37,388 nt of DNA from Nostoc sp. HK-01 (GTDB lineage Bacteria > Cyanobacteriota > Cyanobacteriia > Cyanobacteriales > Nostocaceae), in contig AP018324.1 of NCBI GenBank assembly GCA_003990705.1, forward strand, positions 1 to 37,388. Reading direction: 5' to 3'. The notes under the pieces were generated by a model, which was not told where the DNA came from, made no database searches, and saw only the letters and a list, made by a program, of their open reading frames with translations. Below, in pieces: positions 30,952 through 37,388 of this stretch. The position numbers and the translations under genes are program-made. The stretch's first letter is position 1; the number at the start of each line of letters is the position of its first letter.

Positions 30952-33354
30952 ATGGCAAAACCCTCTTTGAAAGCATCTGCAAAAGGACTCCAGCAAGCAC
31001 ATAAGGCTTTTACTGAGCAAGGATTTACGCAAGAATCTCTAGCCACTCAACTAGGTTGCAATCGCTCTGTTATCAGTAAGTTTTTTAACGGCGAGAACGT
31101 TTGGGAAAAGTATTTTACAAACATTTGTGAAGCGTTAGGCATTAATTACCAGGAGATTGTGTACGGGTATGTACCACCTTCAGTTCAAGGTTTCGTTGAA
31201 GAGGTACAAACCAAGGTAAAAGAACTTACTCAAGAGTTGTGCGGAACTATGCGTATATTGGATATGACGCAACCGATCGAATTGAGTCAAATTTATACCG
31301 ATGTCAATATTTTGGAGAAGTTAACGGCTCTTCGACGCACAACAATTGATAAATTACTAGAAGAATGCGGATATGAAGACTTCGACAGATTTGGGTTAGG
31401 TAAAGTTGTAGAAAAACGAGTTCTTGGTGTAAAGGCAGTTGAAAAATATAAAAAATTAATTGTATTAGGAAAGCCAGGATCTGGTAAAACTACTTTCTTA
31501 AGATATTTAGCAATTCAGTGTAACCAGGGACTTTTTCAACCCCAACTTGTCCCTATTTTTATTCCTCTCAAATATTTTGCAGAAGACCCAAATCAGCCAA
31601 GTTTATTTGAATATATTAGGCAGCAGTACTCTGGTTGCAACGTGACAGAAGAAGAACTGAGCGAATTATTTAAGCAAGGTTCTGCTCTGATTTTACTAGA
31701 TGGATTGGATGAAGTTAGTGCAGAGTACCAAGAATATACGTTAAAAGAAGTTAGGAGCTTTTCTCGGATATATTTTGAAAATCATTTTGTAATTGCTTGT
31801 CGAATTGCGGCATGGGAGTATACTTTTGATAAATTCACAGAAGTAGAGATAGCTGATTTTGATGATAAACAAATAAATGAATTTGCCAGAAATTGGTTTC
31901 AGAATAAATCAGGTACATCAGATAAGTTCCTTAAGTGTCTAAAAAAGAATAATCGTGTCTATCAATTAGCTGTAACTCCTCTATTACTAACTTTCCTATG
32001 TTTGATATTTGAAGAAAATGCTCATTTACCAAATAATCGCTCAGAAAGTTACCGTGAAGGATTAGATATTTTATTGAAAAAATGGGATGCTAAACGCGGA
32101 ATTCATCGAGACCAAATTTATGAAAAATTATCACTTTCACGTAAAAAAGATTTACTTCGCCAAATTGCTTACAGCACTTTTGAAAAGGGAAAATATTTTT
32201 TTATACCATTAGAAGTTAAAAATGTCATAAAAAAATATATTGAAAAAATATCAAATTATGATATCGAGTCCAATCTTTCATCGGTGGATATTGAAGATTT
32301 TTTAAAATCTATGGAAGCTCAACATGGTATTATCATTGAGCGAGCTAAAGGAATTTATTCGTTTTCTCATCTAACCTTTCATGAGTATTTTGTTGCTAAA
32401 AGAATTGTCAGTTTAGTTCCCCAATCTTCAGATCAGGAATCATATCAAGATGAAAGCTTTAACAATAAAAATAAATTACAAGCTGATCAAGATTTAAGAA
32501 GTAATAAACAATTAGAAATCAATCAAGAAGAATTACAAAAACTTGTCAAAAATCTAATAAATCCCAAATGGAGGGAGGTTTTTCTCTTGGTAGCAGAGAT
32601 ATTACTAGATGCTAGTAATTTTTTTATATTGATGAAGGAGGAAGCCGATAAAGTTTTAGAAGGGAAAGATAATCTACAGGAATATGTAAAACATGTAAAC
32701 GAAAAGTCTCAATCACTAATACACCCATTTGAGATAAAAAATAATTTGGAAGCCAAGAGATTTTATGCTGCTCTTCGTGCATTTTACTTTGATATTGATT
32801 ATGATATTGACCCAGATAGACAGCTTTGTTTTTTGTTGGATTCTCGAACTAAGTACTTGACTTGTGGTAATTGTTTTACTCGCATATTTAAAGATATTAA
32901 TAGTTTAGAAAATGGAATTATTGAGTCCAAAAAATATGATGATATAACTGATGAAGCAAGCAAAAAAGTAATTAATGCAACTTCTGCTAATGAAATTATG
33001 AAAATCGCTGTTAATTATGGTATCCAATCCAAAAGATTACGGCAAGACAATCGAGAAGAACTAGAGAAGATAAGTAGTGATTTCTTTGAAGCAAATAATC
33101 CTGTACAAGAAAATGAAGATAAACTAAAGCATGGTGCAGATAGAGTCAGAGATATCGCTAGTAAAAAACTGTTAGGCGATAAGTTGTTAGGATTTGGTTT
33201 TAAGGATTTTAATAAGGAAGATCAAGAAACTTTAAAAAATTATTATTGTGCCAACAAGTTATTAATAGACTGTCTGTTAACAACAGATAGAATTGTTAGT
33301 CCTCAAGTGCGTGATGAAATTTTATCCACACTCTTCTTGGCAAAAAATATATAA
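30952..33354 (+). CDS. HTH-NACHT NTPase (bacterial NLR-like protein)
   Basis: An 800-residue STAND-class NTPase. The start ATG 30952 (MAKPSLKASAKGLQQAH) is preferred over TTG 30919. Order: an N-terminal XRE-like helix-turn-helix (about 10-70, FTQESLATQLGCNRSVISKF), a linker, and a NACHT domain with Walker A VLGKPGSGKTT (about 172-181) and Walker B ALILLDGLDEVSAEY; a winged-helix/helical region (FSHLTFHEYFVAKRI) and a long C-terminal helical domain follow, without LRR, TPR or WD repeats. NACHT proteins of this build in cyanobacteria are predicted, and some related ones shown, to be antiphage sensors. No separate effector gene is adjacent, so the HTH or C-terminal part may itself be the effector or sensor. 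Confidence 0.85.
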   Translation: MAKPSLKASAKGLQQAHKAFTEQGFTQESLATQLGCNRSVISKFFNGENVWEKYFTNICEALGINYQEIVYGYVPPSVQGFVEEVQTKVKELTQELCGTMRILDMTQPIELSQIYTDVNILEKLTALRRTTIDKLLEECGYEDFDRFGLGKVVEKRVLGVKAVEKYKKLIVLGKPGSGKTTFLRYLAIQCNQGLFQPQLVPIFIPLKYFAEDPNQPSLFEYIRQQYSGCNVTEEELSELFKQGSALILLDGLDEVSAEYQEYTLKEVRSFSRIYFENHFVIACRIAAWEYTFDKFTEVEIADFDDKQINEFARNWFQNKSGTSDKFLKCLKKNNRVYQLAVTPLLLTFLCLIFEENAHLPNNRSESYREGLDILLKKWDAKRGIHRDQIYEKLSLSRKKDLLRQIAYSTFEKGKYFFIPLEVKNVIKKYIEKISNYDIESNLSSVDIEDFLKSMEAQHGIIIERAKGIYSFSHLTFHEYFVAKRIVSLVPQSSDQESYQDESFNNKNKLQADQDLRSNKQLEINQEELQKLVKNLINPKWREVFLLVAEILLDASNFFILMKEEADKVLEGKDNLQEYVKHVNEKSQSLIHPFEIKNNLEAKRFYAALRAFYFDIDYDIDPDRQLCFLLDSRTKYLTCGNCFTRIFKDINSLENGIIESKKYDDITDEASKKVINATSANEIMKIAVNYGIQSKRLRQDNREELEKISSDFFEANNPVQENEDKLKHGADRVRDIASKKLLGDKLLGFGFKDFNKEDQETLKNYYCANKLLIDCLLTTDRIVSPQVRDEILSTLFLAKNI

Positions 33355-33459
33355 AATTTGTCTTAAGCTTTGCCTGATAAACTAGATGAGTTTTGATATG
33401 TTCAATGTTTTTGAATTCTAAGAATTTTGTTTAACTGATATTTTACTGAATAGATTTAG

Positions 33460-34572
33460 ATGATTAAAATGCTATTAAATCCATCAAACGAACAAGCGAT
33501 TAGTGTATATCCTGCTTTTCCAATTCCTCAATCTCCAAAACAGGCACACACATTATCACAACAAATTGCTTATCTTCTTTCTAATGCTCATCATATGCTG
33601 CCAGAAGTAGAGATAATTCTCAACACCTTATACAAAAATTTGCCTATCATTTTGCATTCAGCATTTACTAATGAAGAACCTATAGCACTTTTGGAAGTTC
33701 ATAAAACTCTTTATACCATCTACGAAGTAAGTCTGTGCCATCTCCTATCACCAATTTGCATACACGAACATAGCCCTTGGTTAATAGCAATTCGTAATGA
33801 AATTGAAAATGCCTGGCTAAATTATGAACTGCCACATATCCAAAAACAACTACCATCCTTATCTGAAGCAAAACATCCACAATTACTTTGTGATTGGTTT
33901 GTTGAGCAGGCACATACAGAGTCTGATATAGATAAATGCTTATTAAGTTTTTTTAAAAACCAGGCATCTATTGAGCAATTCAATATATTTATACTTTCAG
34001 AGGCGACTTTAAACAATCGTTTTTGCGATGCTTTAGCTTTGACACAACTCCATTTTTCAGCAACCGTTAAAGCTGAAATCGTTAAAGCTGAAATTGTTCA
34101 TAATATGTGGGATGAGTGTGGTCATGGAGTGCCAGAAAAATCACATGCTAGGCAATTTCAACAGATGCTTAATGCCCTTGGTCTACAGCAACCAACACTC
34201 CCCATTTGGGAAGACTGGCGACCCTACGCAGGTCATAACCTGTACTTTTGCTTCGGTTTGAACCGGAAACACTATTTTAAGGGAATTGGAAGTTTAGGGA
34301 TGCCCGAAATTTTCGACCCAAATCGCAATCGTTCAATTGTTGCTGGTTTAGAACGCCTATATTCGGATGCACGAATAAAATGTGAATATTTCTATAACCA
34401 TATAGAAGTAGATGAGATACATGGTTTAGGCTGGCTGAATAATGTGATCGCACCTATCGTTGAAGTACAACCAGAAGCGGGAATGGAACTAGCTATAGGA
34501 GGTGCGCTTCGCATGGAAGCTATGAGGCGCTACAACGAGTATCTAGCGGTCAGGTTAGGGTTGTTGAAATAA
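33460..34572 (+). CDS. Iron-containing redox enzyme, haem-oxygenase-like fold
   Basis: A 370-residue protein of the haem-oxygenase-like diiron/iron redox family (TenA/UndA/SznF-related). Metal-ligand-type motifs are EVHKTLYTIYEVSLCHLLSP, MWDECGHGVPEKSHARQF (Glu and His) and FYNHIEVDEIHGLGWLNNV (His, Glu, His). Family members oxidise fatty acids, amines or amino acids using iron and oxygen; the substrate here is unknown. A perfect-but-one 15-bp tandem duplication near 34068-34097 gives VKAEIVKAEIV. No ribosome binding site is clear; ATG 33469 is an alternative start. It is a single gene behind the NACHT gene, and the ISL3 end begins 59 bp downstream. Confidence 0.75.
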   Translation: MIKMLLNPSNEQAISVYPAFPIPQSPKQAHTLSQQIAYLLSNAHHMLPEVEIILNTLYKNLPIILHSAFTNEEPIALLEVHKTLYTIYEVSLCHLLSPICIHEHSPWLIAIRNEIENAWLNYELPHIQKQLPSLSEAKHPQLLCDWFVEQAHTESDIDKCLLSFFKNQASIEQFNIFILSEATLNNRFCDALALTQLHFSATVKAEIVKAEIVHNMWDECGHGVPEKSHARQFQQMLNALGLQQPTLPIWEDWRPYAGHNLYFCFGLNRKHYFKGIGSLGMPEIFDPNRNRSIVAGLERLYSDARIKCEYFYNHIEVDEIHGLGWLNNVIAPIVEVQPEAGMELAIGGALRMEAMRRYNEYLAVRLGLLK

Positions 34573-34631
34573 ATTTTATTTGACTATTTCCTTTCTTGTG
34601 ATTTTCGACAAGATAATTTGCATCTAATTGT

Positions 34632-35119
34632 GGGTCTTGTCCACTTTTGGTGATCTAGTTTGGGGACATAAGTTTAGGCGATCGCAAAAATACAGTTTAC
34701 TTTTTACCCTCGCCTGCCCGCCCACGCTTTATATAGCCAGCAAGAACCGACGCTCAAGTAAATCTATTCCTGCGCGACCGTACATTTGCCGTTTCAACAT
34801 TTTCAACCGGTTGATGTGACCTTCAACAGGGCCATTGCTTACTGAAAGCGTTACACCAGCCTTGACAGCATCATAGTCTTCACGCAAACTTTTAGCAAAG
34901 TTGCGAAAGGCAGAAAGAATGCTATTCTCCGCCTGTATCAGCCAAAGATCAAGTTGTTCAGGTTGTCGAGTACGCACCAGTTGAGCAAAACCTTGACCTA
35001 ATTCAATTGCCTCAGCTAATTGGGGGTGTTGTGCCGTTAGCAGTGCAATTAGTTGTTCATCGCCTCGCTTCCACAATTCCGGTCGTCGCAGCACAAGCCA
35101 AGTTGCCCGACTAGGAGTA
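34632..35119 (-). mobile_element. ISL3-family element, 3' part (IRR at 34632)
   Basis: Carries the right inverted repeat (GGGTCTTGTCCACTTTTGG… from 34632, about 58 bp matching the end at 2488 in reverse complement) and the transposase C-terminal part. It continues, after the nested IS630 and IS50-like elements and the circular junction, at 972-2488. Confidence 0.85.
34729..35118 (-). pseudogene. ISL3-family transposase, C-terminal part with catalytic Glu
   Basis: Reading from the IS630 junction it gives TPSRATWLVLRRPELWKRG, then DYDAVKAGVTLSVSNGPVEG and HINRLKMLKRQMYGRAGIDL. This is the hallmark C-terminus of ISL3 transposases with the catalytic Glu in GPVEG. GTG 35094 could open a 121-residue frame, but this is only the tail of the gene whose first 428 codons are at 975-2259. 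After removal of IS630 the two parts join in frame as KSL-TPSR (or KSL-ITPSR), about 558 residues in all. Confidence 0.87.
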
Positions 35120-35297
35120 ATACTATTTCACTAAAAAAATGATAAAGATAGTTAAGGAAGAAATATGGGCAGACGTTCATGACTGGAGTCACCAAAGTAA
35201 AAATAGAAGAGTCAGCAGAGGCATTACGTGAACTGCTGAGAAAACAAAAAACAGCATTAGCGAAAGAACGGATTCAAGCGTTGTATTTATTGAAAAT
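35120..35297 (+). mobile_element. IS630-family element, left part
   Basis: The left inverted repeat ATACTATTTCACTAAAAAAA is at 35120 and the first coding bases follow. Bases 35289-35297 are ATTGAAAAT, the left copy of the 9-bp duplication made by the IS50-like insertion. It continues at base 2 of the window. Confidence 0.82.
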
Positions 35298-35301
35298 CTG
35301 A
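35179..35301 (+). pseudogene. IS630-family transposase, N-terminal 40 codons
   Basis: ATG 35179 gives MTGVTKVKIEESAEALRELL, then RKQKTALAKERIQALYLLKI, and stops at a TGA provided by the inserted element (35299-35301). In the uninterrupted gene LLKI continues with GQVKTIQDLAVVLGRG at base 3 onward. This gives the true start of the transposase found at 3-964. Confidence 0.85.
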
Positions 35302-35330
35302 CTTTTCACGGGATGTGGAAAAGGGAAGGT

Positions 35331-35355
35331 GGTTCGCGTAAGACTTACGCGAACC
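35331..35355. repeat. Perfect 12-bp hairpin near the left end of the IS50-like element
   Basis: GGTTCGCGTAAG, one base, CTTACGCGAACC. Related palindromes are at 36885-36907 and 37333-37355. No U-tract is present, so protein binding (transposase or regulator) or blocking of read-through from outside are the options. Confidence 0.7.
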
Positions 35356-35417
35356 AATGCTAGAGAATTAACTTGTGATTTTAGATATTGTCGTGGTAGG
35401 TGTGTAAATGAGCGCAA

Positions 35418-36839
35418 ATGAAAATATTAGAAAAGAACCTGTATGGGGAGTGTAACTTTGGAGACAAACGTTTAACTCAACGAGCAGCATCAATAGGTGA
35501 ACTTTTATCGGTAAAATATGGTCAGCCTTTATCAAAAATATTTAAAACTGCCAGTGACCTCAAGCGTGGTTACGAATTTTTCTCGAATCCAAAAACCAGT
35601 TTTGAAAAGTTGACTCAACCTTATTTTAAACAAACAGCCCAAGAAATAAACGGCACTCCTGTAGTGTTAGCTGTAGGAGATACAACTTTTTTAGATTACA
35701 AAAAAATATTAGATAAAAGAGAAGAATACGGCCCAATAGGTAATGGCGGAAATGGATTAATTCTACACAGTTGTTTAGCTTTAGAGCCTGATTTTGGACA
35801 ACCTTTAGGGCTATTGTGGGAGAAGCTGTGGCATAGAGAGCATAAAGCACCACAACCGAGTAATGAAACTCAAGAACTTAAAGAAGATCGTCTAAAAAAA
35901 GAGCGAAAAGCTAAGAGAAATAAAGAATTTAAAGAAAAAGAATCTTATCGATGGGTTGAAGCTTTCTCAAAGATAGAAAAACAATTTTCTGAGTTAGAAA
36001 TTCCAGTAGGGGGATTATCATCGAAGATAATTCATGTTTTTGATAGAGAAGGCGATATTGCAGAAGTATTCGCTCAAATCAGTCAAACTAAAAATGCAGG
36101 TGTAGTAGTCAGGGCGGCACACAACCGTTGTTTAGAAGGCGAAAATGGTCATCTATGGTCATACGTAAATTCCACTCCCGTCCAGTTTGTTAAAGACGTT
36201 GAACTAGTCGAAACCAAAAAACGTCATGCCAGAACTGCCACCTTAGAAGTTAGATATTGTCCAGTATCAATTAGTCCTCCCGCACGGCTAAAAAATCAAG
36301 GCAGTTTTCATGTTTATGCAGTCTATGCCAGAGAAATTAATTGTCCAGAAAATGGTGAACCAGTAGAGTGGATGCTACTAACTACTGAGCTAGTTGATTC
36401 GGAGCAATCAGCAACTCAAATTCTCCGTTGGTATACGTACCGTTGGCGGGTTGAAGAGTATCATAAGATTCTAAAATCTGGTTGCCAAGCTGAAAGCTAT
36501 CGATTAGCTGGTGAAAGTATGTCAACAATGTTGGGATTTTTAACTGTGATTGCCGCGCAGTTATTACGAATGACATATTTGTACCGTAACTGTCCGCATC
36601 TTGACGCTAGTGTGGTGTTAACAAAAGAACAAATGGATGTATTGATAGCTAGTAGCCCACCTAAACTGAAAAAAGATATCGAATTTACTGTTGACTGGGC
36701 AATCCGCGCTATCGCCCGCCTGGGAGGATACCTAGAACATCGGAAAAACAGTGCCATCGGTATACAAGTTTTATGGAGAGGTTGGTTAGAGTTAGAAACC
36801 TTGTGCCAAGGTTGGCTACTACACCAAAATCTTAAATAA
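35418..36839 (+). CDS. IS4-family transposase, IS50/Tn5-like
   Basis: 473 residues, close to the 476 of Tn5 transposase. The N-terminal DNA-binding domain (ECNFGDKRLTQRAASIGELL…GYEFFSNPKTS) is followed by the first Asp in VLAVGDTTFLDY, an insert, the second Asp in IIHVFDREGDIAEVF, and the YREK signature YTYRWRVEEYHKILKSG with the catalytic Glu. The C-terminal part resembles the Tn5 dimerisation region. The frame is intact, so the element may be active. The internal methionine that makes the Tn5 inhibitor form is not obvious. Start ATG 35418. Confidence 0.9.
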   Translation: MKILEKNLYGECNFGDKRLTQRAASIGELLSVKYGQPLSKIFKTASDLKRGYEFFSNPKTSFEKLTQPYFKQTAQEINGTPVVLAVGDTTFLDYKKILDKREEYGPIGNGGNGLILHSCLALEPDFGQPLGLLWEKLWHREHKAPQPSNETQELKEDRLKKERKAKRNKEFKEKESYRWVEAFSKIEKQFSELEIPVGGLSSKIIHVFDREGDIAEVFAQISQTKNAGVVVRAAHNRCLEGENGHLWSYVNSTPVQFVKDVELVETKKRHARTATLEVRYCPVSISPPARLKNQGSFHVYAVYAREINCPENGEPVEWMLLTTELVDSEQSATQILRWYTYRWRVEEYHKILKSGCQAESYRLAGESMSTMLGFLTVIAAQLLRMTYLYRNCPHLDASVVLTKEQMDVLIASSPPKLKKDIEFTVDWAIRAIARLGGYLEHRKNSAIGIQVLWRGWLELETLCQGWLLHQNLK

Positions 36840-36884
36840 TGCGTTCCAAAAGCTAAACACCTGCCTGATTCCATCAGAAAATAA

Positions 36885-36907
36885 TTCGCGGATATTATAC
36901 GCGAACC
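36885..36907. repeat. Palindrome between transposase and passenger gene
   Basis: TTCGCG (36885-36890) and CGCGAA (36900-36905), same arms as 35331-35355 and 37333-37355. It lies just before the passenger gene's ribosome binding site. Confidence 0.6.
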
Positions 36908-36924
36908 AAATCGGAGTGTGTTAT

Positions 36925-37326
36925 ATGCCCCTGTCGCCAAAATCTTCAATTCAAGATGATTTAGCCAAACGTATAGACGCAGTAGCCAAAACCAAACAAC
37001 GTCTTGAGCAAGAAATTCATTCAATACTCGCTTCGGGTAAGGTCGCTCCCGCTTCCTGTTGGATTGTTCGTTACCAAGCTAAGGGGCGGACTGATAATTA
37101 TTGGTATTACAAACTACAGGCATCTTCACCAATTTTTCCTACAAAGACTGATGGTAAATTGTCTCGATATCAGCATTTAGGTAAATCTGGTAGTCAAGCT
37201 TACATAGATGCTCTTGAACAAATTACCCGCCGTGCCAAAATTCAAGCTTTAGATCGATCAATTGAGTCCCTCAACCTTGGGCTGAAAGATTTAATCGAAG
37301 AAACTTCTAAATATCGCCAACCATAA
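36925..37326 (+). CDS. Passenger protein of the IS50-like element, unknown function
   Basis: 133 residues from ATG 36925, with GGAG 8 bases upstream (GTG 36916 sits too close to it). A coiled-coil-like start (DDLAKRIDAVAKTKQRLEQEI) precedes a compact part rich in aromatics and basics (CWIVRYQAKGRTDNYWYYKL, SRYQHLGKSGSQAYIDALEQ) and a helical end (RAKIQALDRSIESLNLGLKD). The YWYYKL…HLGKSGS segment recalls small proteins that resemble part of recombinase arm domains, but I do not recognise a family. Lying inside the terminal repeats it moves with the element; a role in regulating transposition is possible. Confidence 0.6.
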   Translation: MPLSPKSSIQDDLAKRIDAVAKTKQRLEQEIHSILASGKVAPASCWIVRYQAKGRTDNYWYYKLQASSPIFPTKTDGKLSRYQHLGKSGSQAYIDALEQITRRAKIQALDRSIESLNLGLKDLIEETSKYRQP

Positions 37327-37332
37327 AAGTTA

Positions 37333-37355
37333 GTTCGCGTAAATTCTCCGCGAAC
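37333..37355. repeat. Palindrome near the right end of the IS50-like element
   Basis: GTTCGCG (37333-37339) and CGCGAAC (37349-37355), the third copy of the element's internal palindrome, 33 bp from the right terminus. Confidence 0.65.
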
Positions 37356-37388
37356 CACTTCTCCTTTTCCACATCCCGTGAAAAGTCA

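Larger units (their letters stand above)
35298..37388 (+). mobile_element. IS50/Tn5-like IS4-group element with a passenger gene (about 2092 bp)
   Basis: Terminal inverted repeats CTGACTTTTCACGGGATGTG… at 35298 and, reverse-complemented, the same sequence from the window end; the last base is base 1 of the window. The target duplication ATTGAAAAT (9 bp, as for IS50) is at 35289-35297 and 2-10. It holds a Tn5-type transposase and a second gene. Three palindromes with TTCGCG/CGCGAA arms lie before, between and after the genes. Confidence 0.88.

Overview
The window reads as one complete circular cyanobacterial plasmid of about 37.4 kb rather than a slice of a chromosome. The last base (37388) joins base 1 without a gap: the junction completes the right inverted repeat of an IS50/Tn5-like element (35298 to 37388 plus base 1), restores its 9-bp target duplication ATTGAAAAT (35289-35297 and 2-10), and puts the two halves of an IS630 transposase and the two halves of an ISL3 transposase back in register. 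HIP1-like GCGATCGC sites (for example near 2437, 14488, 17168, 28829, 34679), low-GC coding sequence and the protein families present point to a filamentous Nostoc/Anabaena-type host. Host assignment is inference.

Layout. (1) 34632-37388 joined to 1-2488: a three-deep nest of insertion sequences, IS50-like inside IS630 inside ISL3. (2) 2489-4810: an ISKra4-type transposase and a short tyrosine recombinase preceded by a loxP-like inverted repeat. (3) 4867-8340: accessory genes (SLATT-like two-TM protein, polysaccharide deacetylase, alpha/beta hydrolase, a decayed IS4 fragment, a small hypothetical operon with a broken first gene). (4) 8675-10594: a two-gene unit, an Arf-like GTPase followed by a TPR protein. 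(5) 10656-14094: XerC/D-like recombinase, two overlapping hypothetical genes (one DUF4365-like), then the partition pair (ParA plus a likely ribbon-helix-helix partner) with a repeat-rich candidate centromere at 14116-14230. (6) 15268-20719: a conflict-type cluster with effector-associated domains (EAD) fused to a trypsin-like protease and to a formylglycine-enzyme-like domain, a DUF4041/GIY-YIG protein, and broken copies of the protease and EAD pieces. (7) 20825-21038: a 214-bp miniature element whose ends resemble cyanobacterial Tn7-like/CAST transposon ends. (8) 21166-23355: a large primase-like (AEP) protein, the best candidate Rep, with a hairpin covering its ribosome binding site and an IR-rich non-coding region behind it. 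(9) 24488-25829: an intact IS4 element with 9-bp target duplication. (10) 26163-30752: a third, large tyrosine recombinase and several small plasmid genes with clear terminators, including an RHH regulator behind four 8-bp tandem repeats. (11) 30952-34572: an HTH-NACHT NTPase (NLR-like defence type) and a haem-oxygenase-like iron redox enzyme.

How it fits together. The backbone is Rep, ParA/RHH and perhaps the recombinases as multimer resolvers; no conjugation genes are visible. The cargo is dominated by conflict or signalling modules (EAD-protease, EAD-FGE, NACHT, GIY-YIG, SLATT-like, GTPase-TPR), which is typical of accessory plasmids in multicellular cyanobacteria. All functions are inferred from sequence alone, and family names are from memory of motifs, not from a search.
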